From a bacterium UBP2_UBA4780 (GTDB lineage Bacteria > Edwardsbacteria > AC1 > EtOH8): DNA of 9,170 bases. The stretch spans positions 1 to 9,170 of the forward strand of contig DHHE01000232.1 in assembly GCA_002403115.1 (NCBI GenBank), read 5' to 3'. The translations under genes were made by a program, and so were the position numbers. This document shows positions 1-8,891 of the stretch, piece by piece. Positions within the stretch are counted from its first letter, which is position 1. The number at the start of each line of letters is the position of its first letter. Below the pieces are notes generated by a model, which worked only from the letters and a program-made list of their open reading frames with translations, did no database searches and was not told where the DNA came from.

Positions 1-16
1 ATCAAGCTGGCAACTC

Positions 17-1637
<1,621 letters not shown>

Positions 1638-1654
<17 letters not shown>

Positions 1655-4600
1655 TCCTGGAAACCTCCTGTCTCAGTTTCTTGATGTCCCTGAGCAGCTG
1701 GCGCCGGCGGGGCTCGAACAGGTAGCAGTTCTTCAGCTCGGGCTGGCTGATGTTGCGGCAGGACTGCTTGAAGACGGCCAGGGCCCGCTGGTAGTAGTCC
1801 AGGGCCCCGGGCAGGTTCCCGGCCTTGGCGGCGTGGCGGGCCAGGGCCCCGTAGATCGGCCAGACCGTCTCCCTGATGTTGATGCGCAGGGCCAGCTCCA
1901 GGGCCCACTGCAGGTGGACCAGGCCGGAGGACCCCTCCTCCTCCATCAGCTCGCCCTTGAGAAGGATGATCTCGGCCACCAGCTGCTGCTCCTCCACCCG
2001 CTGGGCCAGGCTCAGCGCCCGGTCGGCCAGCAGGGACGACTGCCGGAGCTCGCCGCGGGCCCGGTGCAGGTCGGCCAGGTTCTTCAGGATGAAGGCCTCG
2101 CCGGCCCTGATGTCCAGGTCGGAGAAGATCTCCTTGGCCTGGACCAGCAGCTCCTGGGCGCGGTCCCACTGGCGGCGCATCTGGTAGATGCGCCCCTGGA
2201 TGTTCATGCCCCGGCCCTGCTCCAGCCGGCCTCCCAGCTCGGCGGCCAGGTCCAGGGCCTGCTGGCAGTACTGGCCGGCGCTCTCGATGCTGCCCAGGGA
2301 CAGGTAGAGCTCGGAGATCCGGATGTAGGCGTCCAGCAGCACGTTCCTGGCCCCGATGGTCGAGGAGATCAATATGGCCCTGTTGTAGCTCCAGATGGCC
2401 TGGTCCCATTCCGACCGGGCCTTGTGGATCAGGCCGAGGTTGGTATGGGAGACCGCCAGCTCGTAGCTGGAGCCGATGCGCTCCATGGTCTGGAGGCACT
2501 TGGTGTGGTAGTCGACGGCCTTGTCCCAGTCGTAGAGGTGGCGGTAGATCAGCGCCAGGTTGTTGTAGGAGCGGGCCAGCCCGCTGATGTCGCCGATGCG
2601 CTCCCTGATGGAGAAGCTCTTCTGGTGGCTCTCCGCCGCCCGGTCCCAGTCGTACATCCGGTAGTAGACCTGGCCCAGGTTGTTGTAGGAGGTGGCGATG
2701 CCGTACTGGTCGCCCAGCCGCTCCTTGAGCTGCAGGCTCTTGCGGTGGACGGAGACGGCCTGGGCCCACTCGGCCAACTGCCAGTAGATCTGGCCCAGGT
2801 TGTTGTAAAGCTCGGCCTCGACCAGGGGATCGCTCTCCGGCGGAAGCACCTTCAGGGCCTCCAGGCAGGACCTTTCGGCGGTGCGCAGCTCGCCCTGATG
2901 CAGGTAGGTGGCGGCCAGCGAGGACACGATCCTGGCGGTGGTGACCGGATCTCCCTGGGCCAGGGACAAGCCCTGGTTGAAGTAATCGATGGCCCTCTTA
3001 TAGTCTCCCAGGCGGTCCTGGCAGGCGCCCATCCGGCGGTAGAGGTCGGCCGAGGGGCCGGCCAGCTTCAGCAGGTCGCTGGCCGCCTTGGCCGCCCGGC
3101 TGCTGTCGCCGGCCAGGAAATACAGATTGAGGAGGGGTCTTAAGACCTCGGCCTGCTCGGCCGAGGAGCACAGCCTGAGGGCGGCCTGGTAGTGCACGAT
3201 GGCCTGGTCCGGGGCGTGGTCGGCCAGCAGGGAGGCGGCCCTGAGGTGGCAGGACTTGGCGCCCTCGGCCTGGCCGGCCTTCTCGTGGTGGCGGGCCAGC
3301 TCGATGAAATCCTGGCAGGTGCTGGGGCCCATCTGCTCGAGCAGGCGGGAGGCCCGGCGGTGTAGGGCGGCGGAGAGCTCCGGTTCCAGGCCGGAGTGGA
3401 TCTCGCGTTCTATCCGCGCGTGGTGCATTCCGAAAAGGGGCCCCTCGGTGGAATCTATCTGGATCAAGAGATTGCGGCCCTTGAGATGGATGAGGTCCTC
3501 GGTCACCTGGTCCTCGGGCGCCTCCAGGATGAAGGCCAGCATCTTCTCGGAGACCGGACGCCCCATGACGGCTATCCCCTGCAGGGCCCGGAGCTGGTGC
3601 CGGTTGAGGGCCTGGAGCTTGCGCTCCAGGGCCTGTTTGAACCCGGCCGGCAGGGCCAGTGACTGCACCAGGTAAGGGTCTACCTGCCACTGGCCAAGGC
3701 GGCGGCGGATCTGGCCGGATTCCAGCAGGTAGAATACCGCCTCCTCGATCAGCAGGGGGTTGCCCTCGGTCTCTTCGTATATCTTCAAGGCCAGCGGTTC
3801 CAGGCCCTCGGCGTGGTAGAAGACGTTCCCCAGCAGCGCCAGGACCTCGGGCGAGGAAAGGCGCTTGAGGTAGACCTGCTCGGCCTGGTTCTCCAGGCTC
3901 AGGCGCTCCACCAGCCCCAGCAGGGGATGGTGCTCGTCAATATCGTCGCTGCGCATGCTGCCCACCAGGAGCACCCGGCTGCGGGAGGCGTTCCGGCCCA
4001 GATGGTAGATGGCCTCCAGGCTTTCGGAGTCCACCCAGTGCAGCCCCTCCAAGATGATGACGCTGGGACTGGTGGGCAGGGTCTCGAACGTCCTGAAGAT
4101 GAAGTTGCTGATGGCGTCCAGCAGGCGGAGCTTGGTCTCGTTGGGGGGCAGCTGGGTGGGCAGGGGATGATCCCGGATCTCGGTCAGGCCTCGCCAATGG
4201 GGGAGCAGGGTCATCAGCTCCGGCCCGTAGAGGGAGACCACCTCGGGGCAGAAGCTCTGGGCCAGCGGCAGCAGCTGGGAGAGCAGCTGGATCACCGGCT
4301 CGTAGGCGGCGGAATCGGGCGAGTAGCACCGGGTCCAGAAAACCTGGGCGTCGCGCAGCTGCGCCTGCAGGGCGAACTCGGACAGCAGGCGGGTGCGGCC
4401 GATGCCGGTCTCGCCGGATATGAAGACGCAGGTCCCGTGGCCGCCGGCCGCCAGCTGCAGGGCCTGGAAGAGGTCGGCCATCTCCTTGTCGCGGCCGACC
4501 AGCCGGCTGTGAAAGAGATTGCGGCTGGCGGCCTGGCCCTGCTCCAGGGCCAGATCGAGCCCGAAGCCGCGGTTCATCTCCTGGATGACCTCGTTGGCCG

Positions 4601-5354
4601 AGGCCGGACGCTCGTTGGGGTCCTTGGCCAGCAGCCGGAGGATTAGGAGCTGCATCTCGTCCGGGATGTCCGGGTTGAAGACCTTGGGCGGCTGGGGGGA
4701 TTTCAGGATGTGCTGCTTCACCAGCTCCTCGGTGGTGGGGGCCTCGAACGGCAGCCGGCCCGAGAAAACCTGGTAGAGGAGGACGCCCAGGGAATAGAGG
4801 TCGGACCGCCCGTCCGGCATCTGGCCGGCGATCACCTCGGGCGACATGTAGGACGGGGTGCCGGCCGCCTTCAGCAGGCCGCGGCTCTTGGAGCTGTGGG
4901 CCAGACCGAAATCGGTGAGCTTGACGGCGCCTCCGGCCGGGATCAGCACGTTGCTGGGCTTCAGGTCCAGGTGGATGATGTCGTTCTGATGTATGTACTC
5001 AAGCGCCCGGCAAAGCTCGGCCGTAAGCCGGAGGCGCTCATCCATGGGAACCTCGAGCAGGCCGGCCAGGAAATCCCGGCCCTCCACCAGGTCCATGGTG
5101 AAGAAATGGAAATCCCGTTCGCTTCCGAAATTGTGCACCTGGACCAGGTTGGGATGGCGCAGCGAGGAGAGGAACCTGAACTCGTGCTGCAGATGATGGA
5201 TGCCGTTGTCTTGGCCCGAGAAAACCTTGAGAGCCATGGCCTGGTCGGTGGTCAGGTCGACGACCTTGAACACCCGGCTCTTTTCGCTCTGGCCCAGAAG
5301 GGAGATTATCTGGTACCGTCCAGCTATCTTGTTGTTTGGTGAGAAGATGTCCAT
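1638..5354 (-). CDS. Ser/Thr protein kinase with STAND/AAA-like NTPase module and C-terminal TPR array
   Basis: This 1238-residue protein is a probable cytoplasmic signalling kinase; no membrane segment is evident. The kinase domain (about 12-262) has ALK with Lys43 for ATP, catalytic loop HLDLKPSN (128-135), DFG (148-150) and SPE (171-173). An NTPase module follows (about 283-560), opening with LVGRDKEM, with a Walker A-like GETGIGRT (314-321), a Walker B-like VIILEGLHW (432-440) and the STAND-typical EGNPLLIEE (530-538). From about 690 to 1195 it is helical TPR repeats, with four exact 40-residue units between 849 and 1008. The tail (1214-1231) is very basic. The glycine loop is poor (GQSEKSRV, 21-28), the catalytic Arg of HRD is Leu129, and the Walker A Lys is Arg320. 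The ATG at 5354 was chosen because homology starts at once (GRYQIISLLG) and a promoter sits just upstream. A longer in-frame opening to 5924 runs antisense to the amidohydrolase and is not credible. No good Shine-Dalgarno is visible. TPRs and the neighbouring sigma-54 activator suggest a sensing or scaffold role; the activator as kinase substrate is inference. Confidence 0.93.
1664..1669 (-). promoter_or_regulatory. Strong ribosome binding site for the sigma-54 activator
   Basis: The minus strand reads AGGAGG nine bases before the ATG at 1654. It lies inside the 3' end of the kinase reading frame. It fixes the activator start and supports coupled translation of the two genes. Confidence 0.8.
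2331..2810 (-). repeat. Four tandem 120-bp in-frame TPR-coding repeats
   Basis: These encode kinase residues 849-1008. The four units each begin with a variant of the same motif at 40-residue steps: LYNNLGQIY, SYNNLGQVY, SYNNLALIY, SHTNLGLIH. At DNA level CCAGGTTGTTGTA (plus strand) recurs exactly at 2555, 2675 and 2795. The 40-residue period is longer than a canonical 34-residue TPR and matches the extended TPR style of kinesin-light-chain and LGN-type arrays. The repetition could allow repeat-number change by recombination, although the units have diverged. Confidence 0.8.
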
Positions 5355-5356
5355 AT

Positions 5357-5393
5357 GTAACAAAAAGTAACATCCATGAAAAATAGTGTAACA
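5357..5393. promoter_or_regulatory. Three phased GTAACA repeats, candidate operator of the kinase operon
   Basis: GTAACA (plus strand; TGTTAC on the transcribed side) occurs at 5357-5362, 5367-5372 and 5388-5393. The steps are 10 and 21 bases, about one and two helical turns, so all copies face the same side of the DNA. The first two lie in the predicted leader and the third overlaps the -10 box. A protein bound there would block transcription. The arrangement is seen directly; the operator role is inference, and an AT-rich stretch can produce short repeats by chance. Confidence 0.4.
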
Positions 5394-5413
5394 TAAAAAT
5401 AAACGATTATCAA
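5385..5413 (-). promoter_or_regulatory. Sigma-70-type promoter of the kinase/activator operon
   Basis: On the minus strand TTGATA (complement of 5408-5413) is followed after exactly 17 bases by TACACT (complement of 5385-5390), preceded by TG as in extended -10 elements. Transcription would begin near 5378, leaving a leader of about 24 bases before the ATG at 5354. This supports the chosen kinase start. Confidence 0.65.
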
Positions 5414-5443
5414 TGAGCTTGACGACACTTTTTACATTTTTTG

Positions 5444-5452
5444 TGGTATAAT
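5444..5452 (+). promoter_or_regulatory. Extended -10 promoter of the amidohydrolase operon
   Basis: TGGTATAAT is a perfect extended -10 element. No good -35 lies at 17 bases; the closest consensus-like hexamer, TTGACG at 5419-5424, is 22 bases away. The extended -10 may therefore carry the promoter, or an activator may assist. Transcription would start near 5459, only about 19 bases before the ATG at 5478. It is divergent from the kinase promoter within the same 123-base gap. Confidence 0.6.
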
Positions 5453-5477
5453 CTTTCGTGCCGAGTTCGCTCCTGAC

Positions 5478-7061
5478 ATGAAAAAGAGAACCATCATCTT
5501 TCGTAACGCCAGAATCCGGACCATGGGCCGCCAGGCGAAGGCCGGGGCCATGGCCTGCGATCAGGCCAGCGGCGTGATACTGGCGATCGGCAGCGATGCC
5601 GGGGTGCTGAGGGATTACGGAAGGGCCTCCGGTGATGCCGTTGACCTGCGCGGCCTCCACGTCCTGCCCGGTCTCACCGACTGCCACACCCACTTCGTGG
5701 GCTGGTGCCTGATGAGGTCGCGGCCGCGTTTCGAGAAGGCAGCGTCGATCCAGGAATGCCGGCGGATAGCCGCCGCTTCCCTCAAGCGGTCGCCCCCGGG
5801 GGAGTGGCTGGTGGGCACGGGATGGGACAGGAACATCTGGGACGACCCCCGCATCCCCGGGCGGAGGGACCTGGACCAGGTCTCGAAAAACAATCCGGTG
5901 GCGCTGTGGAGCAAGGATTGGCACGCCCTGTGGCTCAACAGCGCCGCGCTCAGGCGCCTGGGGGTAAACCGGTCGACGCCCAAGGTCGAGGGGGGGAGCA
6001 TCGAGCGCGACGGTCGGGGCGAGCCGACCGGCATCCTGCGCGAGGAAGCGGCCAACCGATACTATTTAAAAATACCATACCCCGCGGACCCCGGGTTAAA
6101 GGGCGCGGTCCGGGCCGGGCGCGACGAGTTTTGGCGGCTGGGCCTGACCGGGTTCCACTCCATGGAGGGCCCGGCCGAATACCGGGTGCTCCAGAGGCTG
6201 GACGAGGAATTCAAACTGGGGCTGAGGGGGACCCTATACTTCCGCCGGCAGCACCTGGAGCGGCTGTGCCAGCTGGGGATCCGCAGCGGATTCGGGAGCC
6301 GGCGGCTCAGGATCGGCGGAATCAAGCTTTTCGCCGACGGGGCCTTGGGCTCGCAGACCGCCTGGATGCTGGAGCCCTACGAGAAGAGCCGGTCCAGGGG
6401 CATGGCGGTGGTGTCGGCAACAGGCCTGCAGGTTTTGGTCGACAGGGCCTCTGAAAACGGCCTGGCCTGCGCCGTCCACGCCATCGGCGACGCAGCCAAT
6501 AGGATGGCGCTGGACGCGCTCGAGCGAGCCCGGAAGATCGATGCAAACCTGAGGCACCGCATCGAGCACTGCCAGCTGGTGCGGCCGGAGGATGTCCGCA
6601 GATTCCGGAAACTGGGCATCATCGCCTCCGTCCAGCCCAGCCACTGCCCCTCGGACCTGGACATAATAGAAAGGCACTGGGGGGCAAGGGGCCGCCATGC
6701 CTACCCCTTCGGATCGCTGGCCCGGGCCGGGGCGGCCCTGGCCTTCGGCTCGGACGCGCCCATCGAGGAACCCGACCCCTGGAAGGCCATCCAGGCCGCG
6801 GTCACCCGGCAGCGGATGCCGCCGGACCGGCCGCCGTTCCACCCGGAGCAGTCGCTGTCCGTCGAGCAGGCGGTGCGGGCTTACACCACCGGCGCCGCCT
6901 ACGCCTCGGGCGACGAGGGCTGGAAGGGGAGCCTGGAGCCGGGCATGGCGGCCGACTTCGTCTGCCTGTCGGACGACGTATTTAAAATGAAGCCGGAGGA
7001 GATACACAAGGTGAGGGTGGTGAGGACGGTGGTGGGCGGGAGGGCGGTGTACAAAGAATAA
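5478..7061 (+). CDS. YtcJ-like metal-dependent amidohydrolase (amidohydrolase family 3)
   Basis: This 527-residue TIM-barrel hydrolase is predicted to cleave an amide or N-acyl bond with a bound divalent metal. Visible family marks: the HxH metal motif in LTDCHTHF (His70, His72), IKLFADGALGSQT with Lys283 and Asp287, AVHAIGDAA (His334), RHRIEHCQ (His364), SVQPSHCPSD, and the catalytic Asp in AFGSDAPIEEPDPW (Asp426). The end, PGMAADFVCLS (488-498), is the usual closing beta-sandwich. Length is normal for YtcJ-type proteins. There is no signal peptide, so it should be cytoplasmic. The start at 5478 gives the expected N-terminal beta-sandwich and follows a promoter closely, but no clear Shine-Dalgarno is present. 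It is the first gene of a plus-strand run. The substrate cannot be read from the sequence; N-substituted formamide deformylase and related activities exist in this family, but YtcJ-like annotation is mostly without substrate. Confidence 0.93.
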   Translation: MKKRTIIFRNARIRTMGRQAKAGAMACDQASGVILAIGSDAGVLRDYGRASGDAVDLRGLHVLPGLTDCHTHFVGWCLMRSRPRFEKAASIQECRRIAAASLKRSPPGEWLVGTGWDRNIWDDPRIPGRRDLDQVSKNNPVALWSKDWHALWLNSAALRRLGVNRSTPKVEGGSIERDGRGEPTGILREEAANRYYLKIPYPADPGLKGAVRAGRDEFWRLGLTGFHSMEGPAEYRVLQRLDEEFKLGLRGTLYFRRQHLERLCQLGIRSGFGSRRLRIGGIKLFADGALGSQTAWMLEPYEKSRSRGMAVVSATGLQVLVDRASENGLACAVHAIGDAANRMALDALERARKIDANLRHRIEHCQLVRPEDVRRFRKLGIIASVQPSHCPSDLDIIERHWGARGRHAYPFGSLARAGAALAFGSDAPIEEPDPWKAIQAAVTRQRMPPDRPPFHPEQSLSVEQAVRAYTTGAAYASGDEGWKGSLEPGMAADFVCLSDDVFKMKPEEIHKVRVVRTVVGGRAVYKE

Positions 7062-7072
7062 ACTATCTAAAT

Positions 7073-7078
7073 GGAAGG
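7073..7078 (+). promoter_or_regulatory. Ribosome binding site deciding the start of the AT-rich secreted protein gene
   Basis: GGAAGG lies seven bases before the ATG at 7086. It favours that start over the in-frame ATG at 7071, which has no comparable site and would add five residues before the signal peptide. Confidence 0.6.
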
Positions 7079-7085
7079 CAAGATA

Positions 7086-7700
7086 ATGGGAAAACGAATA
7101 ACATTTATCATGCTAATTTTCACACTATTGATATATAGTGTAGCAAGGGCCGATGGACCACCCATAGATAGTTGTGGATATCCAACAACAGAGTGTTATT
7201 TTATCGGAGTTACAAAAAAACAGATACAGGAAATGGGGGTTAACCGCGTTTTAACTTTAACATCAAAACAAAAGGCAATACTAACAAACCCCTACTTTCC
7301 CAAAAAGATAGACGTCGTAACCAAGTCATACAATGGCTGCACCTGCGCGATGCTGTATTGTATCTGGTTCAAACACGATACAATCGCAATACCGAAATAC
7401 TATGTTGATCGCGACAAAATAGACACCAGCTTCTACAAGAATTACGAACCATTTATTAATGATAGCAGCATTAATCTGAGTGTACACGGGAAACCGTATT
7501 TAAGAGGCAAGCTCATTTCACATGACGAGCTTTTAAGGCTCATAGATGTGATTTCGAAGCGAGAAAGAAATATTTATAAATCCATACGCATATCTTTGGC
7601 TCCATTGTGCGATAACAAAAGTGAAAAACGTGCACGATCATTATTAGAAAAAATCACCGATTACTGCAAAAAGAAAAAAGTAAAATTGTTCTTTGTGTAG
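7086..7700 (+). CDS. AT-rich gene for an unknown secreted, cysteine-containing protein
   Basis: I do not recognise this 204-residue protein as a whole. It begins with a clear export signal: basic MGKR, a hydrophobic core (5-19) and a likely signal peptidase I site ARA|DG after residue 22. The mature part has seven cysteines (30, 37, 85, 87, 92, 175, 194), including a CTC-4-C cluster (85-92), so disulfides or metal binding outside the cytoplasm are possible. The C-terminal third (about 129-204) has an alternating strand-helix pattern that resembles the periplasmic part of ExbD/TolR: a GKPYLRGKLIS hairpin, a DELLRLI helix, strand SIRISLAP, helix and closing strand VKLFFV. That similarity is by eye only. 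Composition is very different from both neighbours: two sampled 60-base rows are 35% and 42% GC against 72% just downstream, and codons such as ATA, AGA and TTA are common. This suggests recent acquisition. It sits 24 bases after the amidohydrolase and 30 before the next gene, so it is probably co-transcribed. Confidence 0.8.
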   Translation: MGKRITFIMLIFTLLIYSVARADGPPIDSCGYPTTECYFIGVTKKQIQEMGVNRVLTLTSKQKAILTNPYFPKKIDVVTKSYNGCTCAMLYCIWFKHDTIAIPKYYVDRDKIDTSFYKNYEPFINDSSINLSVHGKPYLRGKLISHDELLRLIDVISKRERNIYKSIRISLAPLCDNKSEKRARSLLEKITDYCKKKKVKLFFV

Positions 7701-7730
7701 AAAAGAATAAATCAACCAAAAGGAAAAACC

Positions 7731-7913
7731 ATGAAACACGAGATCCACGGTTCCAGCTCGGCCAGCGCCGTCTACGGCCTGGGGTTCATCGGGGCGGCCG
7801 TCTACTACATCTCCCACGCCGCCGGGTTCTGGCAGGGGGCGCTGGGTTTCCTCAAGGCCCTGGTCTGGCCGGCCTTCCTGGTGTACCAGGCGCTCAAGGC
7901 TGTGGGCGGCTGA
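7731..7913 (+). CDS. Small two-helix membrane protein, 60 residues
   Basis: The start has AGGA six bases upstream (7721-7724). After a short polar N-terminus rich in Ser (MKHEIHGSSS) the protein is two hydrophobic segments, about 12-30 (YGLGFIGAAVYYI) and 34-58 (with GALGFLKALVWPAFLVYQAL), separated by a short loop. It should sit in the inner membrane as a hairpin. It resembles, from memory, a widespread family of short conserved proteins with a GLGFIGA...FLKALVWPAFLVY pattern and no assigned function; this was not checked. GC content returns to the high level of the region, so it is native, unlike the gene before it. It lies in the same plus-strand run, 34 bases before the acetyltransferase. 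Confidence 0.82.
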   Translation: MKHEIHGSSSASAVYGLGFIGAAVYYISHAAGFWQGALGFLKALVWPAFLVYQALKAVGG

Positions 7914-7947
7914 ACCCGAAGAAGGCTCCTAAAGGCGGGATCGAAAC

Positions 7948-8556
7948 ATGCCCGAGAAGGAAGGCCTGGTGCTGGTCCGGGGCAAGGCCGTCGCCCTGCG
8001 CAAACGGACGGTGGCCGACATCCAGATGTTCCTCAAATGGCGGCGGCTGAACTGCCAGGCCAGCCAGTTCGACGCCCCGTGGGAAGAGCCGGAGAGCGAC
8101 GACGAGTACGCCGCCAAGGCGGTGCTGGCCATCGAGAAGGAGGCGGCCGGCCCGGTTAACCGGGCGATCATCGTCGACGCCGAAGGCCTGCCCATCGGAT
8201 CGGTCAACTGCTACGGCGACAAAGGCTGCCAGGAGTCGAGGCTGGTGGGCATATCCATCTACGAGGATTCCCGTCTGAACAAGGGGTTGGGGAGCGAGGC
8301 CCTGGGGATATGGTTGAGGCACCTGTTCCAAACCCGCAAGCTGCACCGGGTGGGCCTGGTAACCTGGTCGTTCAACGTCCGGATGATCCGGGTGGCCGGG
8401 AAGCTGGGCTTCAAGCTGGAGGGCCGGGAGAGGGAGGTGCGGTTTTGGGACGGCCAGTGGCTCGACAGGCTCCATTACGGCATGCTGGAAACCGAGTGGC
8501 GGGAGCTGGAGAAAAAACGGCAGCAAGGCGCGGGCCGGTCGGGGCTCGGAGGATAA
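7948..8556 (+). CDS. GNAT-family N-acetyltransferase, RimJ/RimL type
   Basis: This 202-residue cytoplasmic enzyme should transfer an acetyl group from acetyl-CoA to an amine, possibly a protein N-terminus, an amino acid or a small molecule. Family marks are the opening VALRKRTVADIQMFLKW (15-31), central strands IIVDAEGLPIGSVNCYG (74-90), the acetyl-CoA pyrophosphate loop NKGLGSEAL (111-119), and the RimL-type ending SFNVRMIRVAGKLGFKLEG (141-159) followed by FWDGQWLDRLHYGML. The residues after about 185 are a polar tail that may be dispensable. Upstream is only a weak GGGA seven bases before the ATG. It is the last gene of the plus-strand run, and its stop codon lies two bases before a strong hairpin. 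The substrate is not predictable; a ribosomal-protein role is not implied by the RimL name. Confidence 0.9.
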   Translation: MPEKEGLVLVRGKAVALRKRTVADIQMFLKWRRLNCQASQFDAPWEEPESDDEYAAKAVLAIEKEAAGPVNRAIIVDAEGLPIGSVNCYGDKGCQESRLVGISIYEDSRLNKGLGSEALGIWLRHLFQTRKLHRVGLVTWSFNVRMIRVAGKLGFKLEGREREVRFWDGQWLDRLHYGMLETEWRELEKKRQQGAGRSGLGG

Positions 8557-8558
8557 GA

Positions 8559-8590
8559 GAAAGAGGTTGGGGCTTGCCCCAACCTCTTTC
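8559..8590. terminator. Strong hairpin, probable bidirectional terminator
   Basis: A perfect 14-bp stem with a CTTG tetraloop: GAAAGAGGTTGGGG at 8559-8572 pairs with CCCCAACCTCTTTC at 8577-8590. It begins two bases after the acetyltransferase stop and lies 61 bases beyond the tRNA 3' end on the other strand, so it separates two converging units. Neither side has a long pure U run; the minus-strand exit (TCTCTTAT) is the more U-rich. Confidence 0.75.
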
Positions 8591-8651
8591 AAGCTTTCCT
8601 GCCGGCGACCAGCCACGATTTCCGATTTTCGAAGAACGAAATTATCGGATC

Positions 8652-8727
<76 letters not shown>

Positions 8728-8741
8728 GCCCTCAGTAAATA

Positions 8742-8770
8742 ATTATACCAAAACGGCCGGCCCCCGTCAA
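8742..8770 (-). promoter_or_regulatory. Near-consensus promoter of the tRNA gene
   Basis: Minus strand TTGACG (complement of 8765-8770), a 17-base spacer and TATAAT (complement of 8742-8747), preceded by TGG as an extended -10. Transcription should start near 8735, about eight bases before the mature 5' end. Confidence 0.85.
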
Positions 8771-8794
8771 TATTCCGGTCCATCCCAAGCCTGC

Positions 8795-8823
8795 TTGACT
8801 TGGATCGGCACGGCTGATATAAT
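8795..8823 (+). promoter_or_regulatory. Near-consensus promoter of the M16-like peptidase gene
   Basis: TTGACT (8795-8800), a 17-base spacer and TATAAT (8818-8823), with TGA before the -10 as an extended element. The start would be near 8830. The in-frame ATG at 8829 therefore falls at the transcription start, which makes the downstream ATG at 8892 the better gene start. Confidence 0.82.
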
Positions 8824-8891
8824 CGAACATGGCCAGGGGCTCCAAAATCCCCGAAAGACCGACAAGAATCATTAACGAGACGATCCGTCAA

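Noticed and set aside
3813..4646. Plus-strand open frame of 277 codons opposite the kinase NTPase module.
   Set aside because: It is the complement of a recognisable NTPase domain and itself has no family resemblance.
5419..5452. TTGACG plus TATAAT as a standard sigma-70 pair.
   Set aside because: The spacer is 22 bases, too long for normal recognition; only the extended -10 element is credited.
5355..5477. A sigma-54 (-24/-12) promoter for autoregulation by the activator.
   Set aside because: No GG-N10-GC arrangement of the TGGCAC-N5-TTGC kind was found in this gap, nor by eye in the other intergenic gaps.
5355..5924. A 190-residue N-terminal extension of the kinase frame.
   Set aside because: Most of it is antisense to the conserved amidohydrolase start, the kinase promoter lies inside it, and it shows no recognisable domain.
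6234..7007. Minus-strand open frame of 257 codons inside the amidohydrolase.
   Set aside because: The amidohydrolase frame carries the metal-binding motifs across this stretch; the antisense text is low complexity.
7071..7085. Earlier ATG at 7071 for the secreted protein.
   Set aside because: It lacks a ribosome site, and the GGAAGG at 7073-7078 is correctly placed only for the ATG at 7086.
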